64,000 bases of DNA. Origin: Pseudomonas sp. dw_358 (GTDB lineage: Bacteria; Pseudomonadota; Gammaproteobacteria; Pseudomonadales; Pseudomonadaceae). The stretch covers positions 124,001 through 188,000 of the forward strand of contig NZ_JAAVUX010000002.1 of assembly GCF_018449655.1 (NCBI RefSeq). Reading direction: 5' to 3'. Shown one piece after another: positions 1 through 9,179 of the stretch (position 1 is its first letter; each line of letters begins with the position of its first letter). The notes beneath the pieces are model-generated. The model had not been told where the DNA came from. It worked only from the letters and a program-made list of their open reading frames with translations, and searched no databases. A program made the translations under genes and the position numbers.

Positions 1-372
1 GCGCACTTCATTGCGTTGGTCGTACACCCCGTGTTCGGGCCCGTCGGTATAAAAGCCGCCTTCTACCTGAAGGTTGTCGAGGCTGTCCTGATCCCGCGCG
101 CCGTAACGCTGCAAGAGCAACTGAATAAAGGTCATGGATTGCACCGGGCGCCCACTGTGCTGCCAGCCGGTGAAGGTCAGCGGGCTGCTGACGGCGCCGT
201 CGAAGCGGTGCCACCACACGCGCTCCGGGTCCAGATTACGGTTGGTATGGCGCCGGAGGATGCGCAAGGCCTCGTCCCGAGCCAGGCTATGAATGTCCGG
301 GAAGGCTTGCGTCCAGCGCCGCGCCGTGTCGCTCCAGAACGCCTGGTCGTGCCCCAGAATAGTGGTGCTCAT
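1..372 (-). CDS. Dermonecrotic-toxin-like (DUF6543) protein, N-terminal part, runs off the window
   Basis: The reading frame opens at an ATG (372-370) and stays open to the window edge, giving the first 124 residues of a longer protein. The N-terminal sequence has the style of the large Pseudomonas proteins named dermonecrotic toxin domain (DUF6543): a segment ending in an aromatic WWHRF stretch, then LTFTGW, QSMTFIQLLLQRYGA and GGFYTDG. That family is thought to be secreted or contact-delivered toxins and is often very large; nothing of the C-terminal effector domain is visible here. The start is preferred because a purine-rich AAGGGG lies 6 nt upstream, inside a hairpin (378-400). Family assignment is from recall of conserved patterns, not a search. 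Confidence 0.7.
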   Translation of the reverse strand, partial: MSTTILGHDQAFWSDTARRWTQAFPDIHSLARDEALRILRRHTNRNLDPERVWWHRFDGAVSSPLTFTGWQHSGRPVQSMTFIQLLLQRYGARDQDSLDNLQVEGGFYTDGPEHGVYDQRNEVR

Positions 373-377
373 GTGCT

Positions 378-400
378 GCCCCTTTTGGCTGAAAAGGGGC
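378..400 (-). promoter_or_regulatory. Perfect hairpin covering the ribosome-binding site of the DUF6543 gene
   Basis: Two 9-nt arms (378-386 and 392-400) are perfectly complementary around a 5-nt loop. In the minus-strand transcript the 3' arm contains AAGGGG, which sits 6 nt before the ATG at 372 and is the only Shine-Dalgarno-like sequence there. Folding would hide it. No run of U follows, so an intrinsic terminator is less likely. Whether it regulates translation is inferred. Confidence 0.55.
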
Positions 401-517
401 GCAGGGTGGCAGCGTGGCCCGGCGACATGAGGTACATATATCTGGGCAACCTGCATTAACGACGCCTTAACATCCCCCCCGCATCCTCGGCCCTCGATCG
501 ACTCAGGAACGCCCGCC

Positions 518-1327
518 ATGCTCAGCTTCACCCTCGGCCCCTTTACCTTGGCCATGGACCATTTGATTCTGCTGGCATCCTTGCTGCTGGCCACCTGGAG
601 CGGGGCACGCAGCGCCAGAGCCGCCGGGGTGAAAAACCCCGAGTCGGTACTGTTCAGCCTGCTATTGATGGCGCTGCTGGTAGCCAGGCTGAGTTTTGCG
701 CTGGTTTATTGGCCGCAATACCGGCAGGCGCCCTGGCAGATCCTCGACGTGCGCGACGGCGGCTTTCTGCTCTGGCCTGGCGTGCTGGCGTTGCTGTCAA
801 GCGCGGCCTGGCAGGCGTGGCGCCGGCCGGACCAACGCCGGCCACTGGCCTGGGCTATCGGCAGCGGCCTGACCCTGTGGCTGCTGGGCACACTGACCGT
901 ACAGCTCCATGACCGCCGCCAGACCTTGCCGGATACCCCCCTGCAAACATTGGCCGGCACCCCACTGAACCTGCGTGACTACGCCGGACAACCACTGGTG
1001 GTCAATCTGTGGGCCAGTTGGTGTCCGCCGTGCCGGCGAGAAATGCCCGTGCTGCTGGAGGCCGCCCGGCGAACGCCGGGGGTGCGATTTGTACTGGTCA
1101 ACCAGGGTGAGAGTCCCGATCAGGTAAGGACATTCCTCGCTGCAGCCGGCATTGATAGCCAGCAAGTGGTGTTCGATCGAGCCAGTCAACTGTCGCGCGC
1201 GGCAGGCTCGGCAGCATTGCCGGCGACCTTGTTCTATGACGCTCAGGGCCGGTGGGTGCGAAGCCACGTCGGCGAGCTGTCCAGCGCCAGCCTGGAGCAT
1301 GGCCTGCAAGGGCTGTTGCAGCCCTGA
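518..1327 (+). CDS. TlpA-family thiol-disulfide oxidoreductase with N-terminal membrane domain
   Basis: This 269-residue protein has a membrane part of about 130 residues with several hydrophobic segments, reminiscent of the prolipoprotein diacylglyceryl transferase fold fused to thioredoxins in proteobacteria. A periplasmic thioredoxin-like domain follows, with the active site WASWCPPC (Cys169 and Cys172) and a cis-Pro region LPATLFYD. The expected role is reduction or exchange of disulfides in periplasmic proteins. It converges head-on with the next gene, the stop codons abutting at 1327/1328. The natural partner is unknown; a role in cytochrome c or copper protein assembly is possible but not shown by the local context. 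Confidence 0.8.
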   Translation: MLSFTLGPFTLAMDHLILLASLLLATWSGARSARAAGVKNPESVLFSLLLMALLVARLSFALVYWPQYRQAPWQILDVRDGGFLLWPGVLALLSSAAWQAWRRPDQRRPLAWAIGSGLTLWLLGTLTVQLHDRRQTLPDTPLQTLAGTPLNLRDYAGQPLVVNLWASWCPPCRREMPVLLEAARRTPGVRFVLVNQGESPDQVRTFLAAAGIDSQQVVFDRASQLSRAAGSAALPATLFYDAQGRWVRSHVGELSSASLEHGLQGLLQP

Positions 1328-2179
1328 TCAGCGAGATGCCTGGCCGTTTCGGGCCACCGACTCCCCGGTGGCCAGGGGCAGCACGGCAATCCGGTAAGGT
1401 TGAAAGATCCGCGCCATGTCGCCGTTTTCGCGCAACATGCCGAGGTATTGGCTGAACGCTTCGGCGCTGATCGGTCCCTTGGGCTGAAGCAGGGCAAAGT
1501 GGTGGTAGATCTGGTCAACCCGCTCGGAAATCAGCAACTGGCTGGCACTGTCCGGATTGCGCGCCAGGAAGTCGCTGAGGTAGGAGCGCGTGATCAGGGC
1601 GATGTCCGCACGATCACGCAGCACCAACGTCAAGTTGCTGTCATGGGAATAGGTCAGGGTGGCGTTGAAATGCTGCGCCAGATAACGCGGGTCGGCGTCA
1701 AAACCGGCAAACGCATAGTGATAACCGCTGAACAGCGCCAAGCGTTTGCCCTCCAGGTTACGAAAATACGACTGGTCGCGCCCCGTGGCACGATGGGCGA
1801 CAAACACTTCAGCGTCTTCGAGGCCCAGGTCCACGTTGACATGGGGAATGTCCTGCCACCCCCAGTCAGGGTTCTCGAAAATTGCCACGTCCACGCGGTC
1901 CTGCTGGAAATCACGGAACCGTCGAGCCAACGAGGTCGGTACCATCACGAAGTGGTATTGCTGCTGGACCTTGTTCAGCGCCTGGACCATCTCGGGCAGC
2001 AAGCCGCTTTGGGCCCCTTCTTCAGGCTTGGAGACGTAGGGCGGAAAATAGGCGGCACCGATTCTGACCTCTTGCGCCGCCATCGCGTGCAGGCTGAGCA
2101 CGGTGGTCACGACACACAACAGGTAACGGAGGGCAGCCCGCAAAGTGAGATCGATCAAGGCCAGGACTTCCCGAAACAC
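1328..2179 (-). CDS. Periplasmic substrate-binding protein (SBP_bac_3 type)
   Basis: The 283-residue product begins with a long hydrophobic leader ending near AMAAQ, a plausible signal peptidase site, followed by VRIGAAYFPPYV, GLLPEMVQAL and RVDVAIFENP. These match the layout of family 3 solute-binding proteins for polar amino acids and related orphan sensors. No permease or ATPase gene adjoins it, so it may be a stand-alone binding protein or serve a transporter encoded elsewhere. The ligand cannot be read from sequence. It faces the exonuclease gene across a 170-bp divergent intergenic region. Confidence 0.75.
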   Translation of the reverse strand: MFREVLALIDLTLRAALRYLLCVVTTVLSLHAMAAQEVRIGAAYFPPYVSKPEEGAQSGLLPEMVQALNKVQQQYHFVMVPTSLARRFRDFQQDRVDVAIFENPDWGWQDIPHVNVDLGLEDAEVFVAHRATGRDQSYFRNLEGKRLALFSGYHYAFAGFDADPRYLAQHFNATLTYSHDSNLTLVLRDRADIALITRSYLSDFLARNPDSASQLLISERVDQIYHHFALLQPKGPISAEAFSQYLGMLRENGDMARIFQPYRIAVLPLATGESVARNGQASR

Positions 2180-2349
2180 ACGGATGGATCCTGATTAAGC
2201 TAGGCTGTTTCGCAGGGCACAGCAACTGGCAAATATTCAATTGGACCTGAGGCGGAGCATACTGGCATTTCGGCGGTCCCATCAGGCACGGTTCTATTGC
2301 CACGGCTAATTTATCGGTAGCGAACGAGCGCTATTTTCTGGAGCCTGTT

Positions 2350-2898
2350 ATGCCGCATTGGCTGGTCATTGACCTGGAAGCCACCACCGATGAAGGCGGT
2401 TGGCCGGTCGAAGAAATGGAAATCATTGAAATCGGCGCCAGCGTGGTCGATCGATCCGGGCGCGAGATCGACCATTTCCAGCGCTTCGTCAAACCCGTGC
2501 GCCGCCCGGCCCTGACCGGATTCTGCCGGCAATTGACGCACATCACCCAAGCGAACATCGACGGCGCCAGCACGCTGGTGGAAGTCTGGCGTCAGTTCGA
2601 GCGCTGGCTGGGCCACTGCGGATCGCAACTGCAAGCCTGGGTGAGCTGGGGTGACTACGATCGTCAGCAACTGCTGCTGGAATGGCAACGTCACCAATTG
2701 CACAGCGTGCTGGCGGACTTGCCCCACATCAATCTCAAACAGCGTTTTGCCAAGGCCCGCCAGCTGCAACGTCCGCTGGGCCTCAACAGTGCACTGCAAC
2801 TGGCAGGGCTACAGTTCTGCGGACAGCAGCATCGAGCACTGGAAGATGCACGCAACACGGCCAGGCTGCTGCCATTGTCCCTGCCGGCCAGCGGCTGA
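2350..2898 (+). CDS. DEDDh-family 3'-5' exonuclease
   Basis: The 182-residue protein carries the DEDDh nuclease signature: Asp8 and Glu10 in IDLEAT, an acidic residue in WGDYD (Asp102/Asp104), and His161 with Asp166 in HRALEDA. The compact form resembles the ERI-1/KapD-type exonucleases that trim the 3' ends of RNA or DNA using two metal ions. It is a single-domain enzyme without polymerase modules. It is followed 73 bp later by ppnP. Substrate is not predictable from sequence. Confidence 0.85.
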   Translation: MPHWLVIDLEATTDEGGWPVEEMEIIEIGASVVDRSGREIDHFQRFVKPVRRPALTGFCRQLTHITQANIDGASTLVEVWRQFERWLGHCGSQLQAWVSWGDYDRQQLLLEWQRHQLHSVLADLPHINLKQRFAKARQLQRPLGLNSALQLAGLQFCGQQHRALEDARNTARLLPLSLPASG

Positions 2899-2971
2899 AA
2901 GGGCATGACGGATGGACATCGCTTGGGCATACTGGCGAGCGTTTTTTTGACCACTTCGAGGAGATCGCTAC

Positions 2972-3253
2972 ATGTTCAAAGTCAACGAGTACTTCGATGG
3001 CACCGTTAAGTCCATCGCATTCGAAGCGCCTGAAGGCCCCGCCACCATCGGCGTGATGGCGCCTGGCGAGTACGAGTTCGGCACGGCACAGCGCGAGATC
3101 ATGCACGTGGTCTCCGGCGCCCTGGTGGTCAAGCTGCCGGACAGCACCGACTGGGAAAGCTTCGAAGCCGGCAGCCAGTTCAATGTCCCCGCCAACAGCA
3201 AGTTCCAACTCAAAGTGGCAGTAGAAACCGCTTATCTCTGCGAATACCGCTGA
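2972..3253 (+). CDS. ppnP: Pyrimidine/purine nucleoside phosphorylase
   Basis: A 93-residue cupin-like protein with [21 protein letters not shown] and [16 protein letters not shown], the hallmarks of the PpnP (YaiE/DUF1255) family. Members split nucleosides with phosphate into base plus ribose 1-phosphate and have broad specificity, so the role is nucleoside salvage in the cytoplasm. Length is the usual 93-95 residues. A GAGGAG sequence lies about 9 nt before the ATG. It converges on the ABC exporter gene downstream. Confidence 0.93.
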   Translation: MFKVNEYFDGTVKSIAFEAPEGPATIGVMAPGEYEFGTAQREIMHVVSGALVVKLPDSTDWESFEAGSQFNVPANSKFQLKVAVETAYLCEYR

Positions 3254-3277
3254 TACAGGCTGATCGGCACACCGTCC

Positions 3278-5038
3278 TCAAGCTGGAAACTGTAGCGCCG
3301 CCAAACGCGCATACAGTTCATTGCCCGCAATCAGCTCCTGATGCGTGCCGATCGCCGCCACCCTTCCCTGTTCGATCACCGCAATGCGGTCCGCGTTCTG
3401 CACGGTGGCGAGGCGGTGGGCGATCACCAGGGTGGTGCGACCTTGCATCAAGGTCGGCAGTGCCTGCTGGATCAGATGCTCGCTCATGGCATCCAGCGCG
3501 CTAGTGGCTTCGTCCAGCAACAGAATCGGTGCGTCCACCAACAGCGCACGGGCAATGGCCATACGTTGCCGCTGGCCGCCGGACAAGCCCAGCCCCGCCT
3601 CCCCCAGATGGGTCTGATAGCCATTGGGCAAGGCCATGATGAACTCATCGGCATGGGCGATTCGCGCCGCTTCGCGCAGTTGCTCGTGCGTCGCCGATGC
3701 CCGACCGTAACGCAGGTTGTCCTCCACCGTGCCGTAGAACAGCGCAGGCGTCTGTGCAACCAGAGCGAAATGCCGACGCAGGTCGCTGGGGTCAAGATCG
3801 ACCAGCGCATGGCCATCGATCAGAATGCGCCCGTGCTGAGGGTCGTAGAAGCGCAGCAACAGGTCGAACAGCGTCGACTTGCCGGCGCCGGATGGACCGA
3901 CCAGCGCCAGGGTTTCGCCCGGTTTGACACTCAAATTCAGGCCGCGAATCGCCGGTACATCCGGTCGCGACGGGTAGGCAAACTGCACGTCCTGCAGATC
4001 GAGCCGGCCGCTGACCCGCTCGGGTAACCGCAGCACGCCCGTGACGGGTGCCTGAATCTCGCTGCGGGCCTGCAGCAGTTCGCCGATACGTTCCGCGGCA
4101 CCGGCCGCCCGTTGCAACTCGCCGATGACTTCGCTCAGCGTGCCGAAGGCGCTGCCGACAATGAGGCTGTAGAAGACGAAGGCCGCCAGATCACCGTTGG
4201 AGATTTTTCCGGCGATCACGTCCATGCCACCGACCCAGAGCATCACACCCACTGCGCCGAGCACCAGCACGATCACCAGGGTAATCAGCCAGGCACGTTG
4301 CAGAATACGCTGGCGTGCGGTGTCGAATGCCTGCTCCACGGTCAGGCTGAAGCGGCGGCGATCCTCCGCCTGGTGGTTGTAGGCCTGCACCGTCTTGATC
4401 TGCCCCAAGGCTTCGGCCACGTAGCTGCCCACTTCGGCCACTCGATCCTGGCTTTGCCGCGACAGCCCGCGCACGCGGCGCCCGAACAGCAGGATGGGCG
4501 CCAGAATCAGCGGCAATGCCACCACCACGATGCTGGTGAGCTTCGGGTTGGTGATGAACAGCAGCACCACGCCACCCAGCACCATGAGCGCATTGCGCAG
4601 GAACAACGACAAGGAAGAACCCATCACCGATTGCAGCAGTGTGGTGTCAGTTGTCAGCCGTGACTGGATCTCCGAGCTGCGGTTGTCTTCATAGAAGCCG
4701 GGGTGCAATTCGAGCAGATGGTTGAACACGATCTGGCGGATGTCGGCGACACAGCGCTCGCCGATCCAGGACACCAGGTAAAAACGGGTAAAGGTCCCGG
4801 CCGCCAAGGCCATCACCAGCAGCAAAAACACTTCGATGGAGCGTCGCAGCAGTTCCGGCGAACGGGTCATGAAGCCTTGATCCACCAGCATCCGCACGCC
4901 CTGGCCCATGGACAGGGTAATGCCCGCCGTGACGATCAACGCAACCAGCGCGCCGGCTGCCTGCCAGCGATAGGGACGCATGAAGCGCCAGGCCAGGCGA
5001 ATGGCGCGCCGCTGACGAGAAGAAAGCAGTGAAATCAT
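3278..5038 (-). CDS. ABC exporter, fused membrane and ATPase domains
   Basis: The 586-residue half-transporter has an N-terminal type-1 exporter membrane domain (roughly residues 20-310, six helices) and a C-terminal nucleotide-binding domain with Walker A GPSGAGKST, signature LSGGQRQR and Walker B ILLLDEATSALD followed by the switch His in VIAHRL. It is expected to act as a homodimer in the inner membrane and export lipids or hydrophobic compounds, as MsbA-like proteins do. The cargo is unknown. It is divergent from the small PA1571-type gene. Confidence 0.88.
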   Translation of the reverse strand: MISLLSSRQRRAIRLAWRFMRPYRWQAAGALVALIVTAGITLSMGQGVRMLVDQGFMTRSPELLRRSIEVFLLLVMALAAGTFTRFYLVSWIGERCVADIRQIVFNHLLELHPGFYEDNRSSEIQSRLTTDTTLLQSVMGSSLSLFLRNALMVLGGVVLLFITNPKLTSIVVVALPLILAPILLFGRRVRGLSRQSQDRVAEVGSYVAEALGQIKTVQAYNHQAEDRRRFSLTVEQAFDTARQRILQRAWLITLVIVLVLGAVGVMLWVGGMDVIAGKISNGDLAAFVFYSLIVGSAFGTLSEVIGELQRAAGAAERIGELLQARSEIQAPVTGVLRLPERVSGRLDLQDVQFAYPSRPDVPAIRGLNLSVKPGETLALVGPSGAGKSTLFDLLLRFYDPQHGRILIDGHALVDLDPSDLRRHFALVAQTPALFYGTVEDNLRYGRASATHEQLREAARIAHADEFIMALPNGYQTHLGEAGLGLSGGQRQRMAIARALLVDAPILLLDEATSALDAMSEHLIQQALPTLMQGRTTLVIAHRLATVQNADRIAVIEQGRVAAIGTHQELIAGNELYARLAALQFPA

Positions 5039-5214
5039 CGAGGGCTCACAGCAGACAAATGAGCGCCCAGCCTACACCTTGTCGGGCGCATTACGGTGCC
5101 GGGGAACCATTGTTTTATGACTCAGTCAGGATGCACAGGCGCCCGAGACCTGAATTCCGGGGGTCTTGGTCATCTGCTGGCACTGCACTGCCCGCTGAAC
5201 CCAAGAGGAGATTG

Positions 5215-5397
5215 ATGATGAATCTGCAGCACAGCCGCGAACGTGACGCCAATTCCCGCCAGGCTCGGAACGAGCCAGTCCTGGGCGGATCCTTTATCGA
5301 CGCTCAAGGCCGCGAAGTGCCCATCACCGAAGAAATGATCCAGAGCGCTTGTCTGGAGCTGGAAAAACGCCTGGTCAAGCCTGCCCGCGGCCACTGA
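5215..5397 (+). CDS. PA1571-family small protein, function unknown
   Basis: A 60-residue protein with the core GGSFIDAQGREVPITEEMIQ followed by ACLELEKR, typical of the small PA1571-like proteins found throughout Pseudomonas. The frame is open further upstream, but AAGAGGAG ends 4 nt before the tandem ATGATG at 5215-5220, which places the start here; the second ATG is an alternative. No signal peptide or transmembrane segment. A strong intrinsic terminator follows at 5426-5447, so it is probably transcribed alone. No function is known to me. Confidence 0.85.
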   Translation: MMNLQHSRERDANSRQARNEPVLGGSFIDAQGREVPITEEMIQSACLELEKRLVKPARGH

Positions 5398-5425
5398 CCA
5401 GGACCTTTCCCGCTTGCCCTCGACG

Positions 5426-5447
5426 GCCCGGCCCTGCCGGGCTTTTT
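5426..5447 (+). terminator. Intrinsic terminator after the PA1571-type gene
   Basis: Perfect 7-bp GC stem (5426-5432 with 5436-5442), 3-nt loop and five T residues directly after the stem. It ends the plus-strand small gene just before the 3' end of convergent pdxB. Confidence 0.88.
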
Positions 5448-5459
5448 GATGATCGCGCG

Positions 5460-6599
5460 TCAGTGCTGGCAGCCCAGCGCCTCGACCATCTGCCACAACA
5501 CCGGCGAATCTCCCGCGATGCTCACGGTCAGGGCGTCGAGCTCGCGCCGCGGCGGGTAGTGTTTGCGCAACGCGTCGAACGCCAGGCGCTGCTGGGCGGG
5601 ATTGTCGCCAAGGCTGCGGCGAAAGGCTCCATCGTCCACCCGCGGGTCATACACACTGCGGCAAACCGCCGCCAAAGCCCAGGCTGGGTCGGCGCTGGCG
5701 TGCAGGCGCAGTTCGGTCAGCCAGGCGGCCGGCAGCAGGCTGGACAGCTGAATGCTGGCAGGCACCTGGAGAAACTGGCACAACGCCCGATAGATCTGCT
5801 CGGTGCCGCGCTGACGGCCATCCAGGCTGTAGCCGGCAATGTGCGGGGTGGACAGCACACAGAGGTCGGCCAAGGCGGCATCGACAGCGGGCTCGTGCTC
5901 CCAGACATCGAGCACCGCTTGCACATCGTCGCGGGCCTGCAGCAGTTCGCGCAGGGCCAGGTTATCGATCACCGCGCCGCGGGCCGCATTGATCAGCCAA
6001 CTGCCGGCGCGCAAGCGGGCCAGGCGCGGGGCATCGAACAGGTGCCAGGTGGCGTCCTCGCCTTCGCGTTGCAAGGGCGTGTGCACGCTGATCACGTCAC
6101 AGCTGGCGATGATCTCATCGAGGCTGACGTAGTCGCCCCCTTCCTGCGCCTGACGCGGCGGGTCGCAGACCTTGACCTGCCAGCCCAGGCCGCGCAGGAC
6201 CTTGATCAGCCGTCCGCCGACCTGACCGGCGCCGACAATGCCGTAAGTCCGCGCGGCCAGGTCGGCACCGTCGATGTCGGCCAGGGTCAACAGGCTGCCC
6301 AGCACATAGTCCACCACGCCACGGGCATTGCAGCCCGGCGCGCTGGCCCACTGAATACCGGCTTCGGCCAGGTACGCGAGGTCCAGGTGATCGGTGCCGA
6401 TGGTGCAGGTGCCGACGAAACGCACCTGGCTGCCTTCGAGCAGCGCACGGTCGACACGAGTGATCGAGCGTACCAGCAGGATCTGTGCATCACCCAGTGT
6501 TTCGCGGGTCAGGGTTCGGCCGTGTACCCGACGAATGTCGCCAAAGCCTTGAAAGAAGGCGTCAACCAAAGGGATGTTTTCGTCAGCTACGATCAGCAT
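5460..6599 (-). CDS. pdxB: Erythronate-4-phosphate dehydrogenase
   Basis: The 379-residue enzyme oxidises 4-phosphoerythronate in the DXP-dependent pyridoxal 5'-phosphate pathway. It shows the D-2-hydroxyacid dehydrogenase layout: [16 protein letters not shown] at the start, [15 protein letters not shown], the NAD-binding [16 protein letters not shown], and SVHTPLQ and [10 protein letters not shown] in the catalytic domain, then the PdxB-specific C-terminal dimerisation region. The frame extends 22 codons further upstream, but the family begins at MLIVADEN and the total then matches the usual 380 residues. Confidence 0.95.
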   Translation of the reverse strand: MLIVADENIPLVDAFFQGFGDIRRVHGRTLTRETLGDAQILLVRSITRVDRALLEGSQVRFVGTCTIGTDHLDLAYLAEAGIQWASAPGCNARGVVDYVLGSLLTLADIDGADLAARTYGIVGAGQVGGRLIKVLRGLGWQVKVCDPPRQAQEGGDYVSLDEIIASCDVISVHTPLQREGEDATWHLFDAPRLARLRAGSWLINAARGAVIDNLALRELLQARDDVQAVLDVWEHEPAVDAALADLCVLSTPHIAGYSLDGRQRGTEQIYRALCQFLQVPASIQLSSLLPAAWLTELRLHASADPAWALAAVCRSVYDPRVDDGAFRRSLGDNPAQQRLAFDALRKHYPPRRELDALTVSIAGDSPVLWQMVEALGCQH

Positions 6600-6743
6600 G
6601 GGCAGGCTCCAGATCAAGCCCGCCAGTGTAGGCGTTGGCACCGCGCGCGTCATCCCTGTCGGCACAGGCTATTTCCTGACCAAGGTGTCAACGGGTAGAA
6701 TCCCCGGTTTGCCGGGCCGGATGCCTGGCGTGCGGCGGACCCC

Positions 6744-8138
6744 ATGACCCAGACTCTCGACCCTCCCACTCCCCTTGCCCGGCCGGCACGGGTGCGCCGG
6801 GAGTTGCGCACCCTGCTGACCCTGGCCGGGCCGATCATCATTGCCCAACTCGCCCACACGGCCATGGGCTTCGTCGACGCTGTGATGGCCGGTCGGGTGG
6901 GGCCTGAGGATCTGGCCGCCGTGGCCCTGGGCAACTCCATCTGGGTGCCGGTGTTCCTGCTGATGACCGGCCTTCTGCTGGCGACCACGCCGAAGGTGGC
7001 GCAGCGTTTCGGCAGCGGCGAGGTGCCTCGGATCGGCCCGCTGGTGCGCCAGGCGCTGTGGCTGGCCGTCGCTACCGGCCTGGGTGCCGCCGCGCTATTG
7101 CTCAACGCCGAACCGGTGCTGCATGCGATGAAGGTCGACCCGCAGTTGATCGGACCCTGCATGCAATACTTGAGCGGCATTGCCACCGGACTGCCCTCGG
7201 TCGCGCTATACCACGTACTGCGCTGCTGCAGCGATGGCATGGGGCGCACCCGGCCGAGCATGGTGCTGGGGTTATGCGGCCTGATGCTCAATATCCCGCT
7301 CAACTATGTGTTCATTTATGGTCACATGGGTGTGCCGGCCATGGGCGGCGCGGGTTGCGGCTGGGCCACCGCCATCGTCATGTGGGTCATGCTGCTGGGC
7401 ATGGCCAGTTGGGTGCGCTGGGCGCCGGCGTATCGGCAAGCGGCGGTGTTCGCGCACTTCGAGTGGCCGCAATGGCCGGTGCTCAAACGCCTGCTGGGCA
7501 TTGGCCTGCCGATCGGCATCGCCGTGTTTGCCGAGTCGAGTATCTTTGCGGTGATCGCGTTGTTGATCGCCAGCCTGGGTTCCAGTGTGGTGGCGGGTCA
7601 TCAGATTGCCTTGAACGTCAGCTCGCTGGTGTTCATGGTGCCCTTCTCTCTGGGCATGGCGGTAACAGTGAGGGTCGGTCAGGCACTGGGGCGTCAACAG
7701 CCTCGGGAGGCACGTTTCGCAGCGGGTGTGGGAATGGCCACGGCGTTGGCCTACGCCTTCTTTTCGGCCAGCCTGATGTTGCTCGGCCGCGAACGCATCG
7801 CCGCGGTCTACACCGCCGATCCACAGGTGATTCATCTGGCGGCGATGTTGCTGGTGTATGCCGCGCTGTTTCAGTTTTCCGACGCGGTCCAGGTCACGGC
7901 CGCCGGCGCCCTGCGGGGGTATCAGGATACCCGGGTAACCATGTTGCTGACGCTTTTTTCCTATTGGGGGATCGGCTTGCCAGTCGGTTACGTGCTGGGA
8001 CTGACCGACTGGCTGGGACCGCCCCGCGGGCCGAGCGGGCTGTGGCAAGGGCTGATCGCAGGGTTGACCTGCGCGGCGGTGATGCTGGCGGTGCGCTTGG
8101 CAAGAAGTGCGAGCAAGCGAGTGCGCAAGGGGCGGTGA
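6744..8138 (+). CDS. MATE-family multidrug/cation efflux transporter (NorM/PmpM type)
   Basis: A 464-residue protein with about twelve hydrophobic segments arranged in two repeats, typical of MATE transporters. The N-terminal stretch ALARP-like RVRRELRTLLTLAGPIIIAQLA and MGFVDAVMAGRVGPEDLAAVALG is characteristic of the NorM/PmpM group, which exports fluoroquinolones, dyes and other cationic drugs in exchange for H+ or Na+. Divergent from pdxB across about 144 bp. It nearly touches the end of the convergent DUF808 gene. Drug specificity is inferred from family only. Confidence 0.9.
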   Translation: MTQTLDPPTPLARPARVRRELRTLLTLAGPIIIAQLAHTAMGFVDAVMAGRVGPEDLAAVALGNSIWVPVFLLMTGLLLATTPKVAQRFGSGEVPRIGPLVRQALWLAVATGLGAAALLLNAEPVLHAMKVDPQLIGPCMQYLSGIATGLPSVALYHVLRCCSDGMGRTRPSMVLGLCGLMLNIPLNYVFIYGHMGVPAMGGAGCGWATAIVMWVMLLGMASWVRWAPAYRQAAVFAHFEWPQWPVLKRLLGIGLPIGIAVFAESSIFAVIALLIASLGSSVVAGHQIALNVSSLVFMVPFSLGMAVTVRVGQALGRQQPREARFAAGVGMATALAYAFFSASLMLLGRERIAAVYTADPQVIHLAAMLLVYAALFQFSDAVQVTAAGALRGYQDTRVTMLLTLFSYWGIGLPVGYVLGLTDWLGPPRGPSGLWQGLIAGLTCAAVMLAVRLARSASKRVRKGR

Positions 8139-8145
8139 CAGGGCT

Positions 8146-9033
8146 CTAGCGACGAAACCGCGTGATCACCGCCACCACTGCCACCACCACAAACCCTGCA
8201 ACAATCCCCACCAGCGCATTGAGCAGCGTCGGCATGACACTCCCCAGCGCGCCGCTCGACTCGGCGCTGAAGCCTTCTATCCAGTGATGCACAGGCCCGA
8301 TGCCATGGGCGATGATGCCGCCGCCCACCAGAAACATGGCCGCCGTGCCCACCACCGACAGGCCTTTCATCAGCCAGGGTGCAAACGCCAGGATCGCTGC
8401 GCCGACCCCCTTCGCCGCGCCGCTGTCCTTGCGCGCCAGCCACAGCCCCAGGTCATCGAGCTTGACGATGGCGGCCACCAGACCGTACACGCCCAGCGTC
8501 ATCACCAACGCGATACCGCTCAACACAATGACCTGTTGCACCAGCGAGGCGTCAGCCACAGTGCCCAGGGTGATGGCGATGATTTCCGCCGACAGAATGA
8601 AATCGGTACGCACCGCGCCCTTGATCTTGTCCTTCTCGAAATCCAGCCGATCCACCACGGGCTCGGGTTCGGCCACCGCCTCGCCTGTGGCGGCGCTGTG
8701 CTGGTAACGATGGGCGAGCTTTTCCGCCCCCTCGAAGCACAGGTAGGCGCCGCCCAGCATCAGCAATGGGGTGACAGCCCACGGGGCAAAACTGCTGATG
8801 AGCAAGGCCACCGGAACCAATATCGCCTTGTTCAGCAATGAGCCCTTGCACACCGCCCAGACCACCGGCAGTTCGCGCTCGGCGCGCACGCCGGTGACCT
8901 GCTGGGCATTGAGCGCCAGGTCATCACCCAGCACCCCGGCGGTCTTTTTTGCCGCCACCTTGCTCATCAGCGCCACGTCATCCAGCACGGCGGCGATGTC
9001 ATCGAGCAGTGCCAAGAGGCTGCCTGCGGCCAT
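8146..9033 (-). CDS. DUF808 (YedI-like) integral membrane protein
   Basis: The 295-residue protein starts [43 protein letters not shown], split here only by loops, and continues with four to five hydrophobic helices, the standard pattern of DUF808/YedI proteins. Their molecular function is not established. The gene is divergent from the TetR-type regulator, with 146 bp between the starts that contain a palindrome (9087-9103), so it may be controlled by that regulator. Confidence 0.88.
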   Translation of the reverse strand: MAAGSLLALLDDIAAVLDDVALMSKVAAKKTAGVLGDDLALNAQQVTGVRAERELPVVWAVCKGSLLNKAILVPVALLISSFAPWAVTPLLMLGGAYLCFEGAEKLAHRYQHSAATGEAVAEPEPVVDRLDFEKDKIKGAVRTDFILSAEIIAITLGTVADASLVQQVIVLSGIALVMTLGVYGLVAAIVKLDDLGLWLARKDSGAAKGVGAAILAFAPWLMKGLSVVGTAAMFLVGGGIIAHGIGPVHHWIEGFSAESSGALGSVMPTLLNALVGIVAGFVVVAVVAVITRFRR

Positions 9034-9086
9034 AAAAAAGCATCCTTACTGAGGAAAAAGTCACTCAGCATACCGGCCTAGAGGGG

Positions 9087-9103
9087 TTGACGGTCAATAT
9101 TGA
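9087..9103. promoter_or_regulatory. Overlapping palindromes, candidate operator of the RutR-like regulator
   Basis: TTGACGGTCAA (9087-9097, 5-1-5 inverted repeat) overlaps the 10-bp palindrome TCAATATTGA (9094-9103). The half-site TTGAC/GTCAA resembles the half-sites of the known RutR operator, whose centre is wider. It lies 54 bp upstream of the DUF808 start and 76 bp upstream of the TetR-type start, in the shared promoter region. Confidence 0.45.
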
Positions 9104-9179
9104 GCCGTGCGCGGGGGCGGTGCTACCATGCCGCTCCGTCCTTCTCCGATCTGCCGCCAGACAAGGAACACCCTGACCG

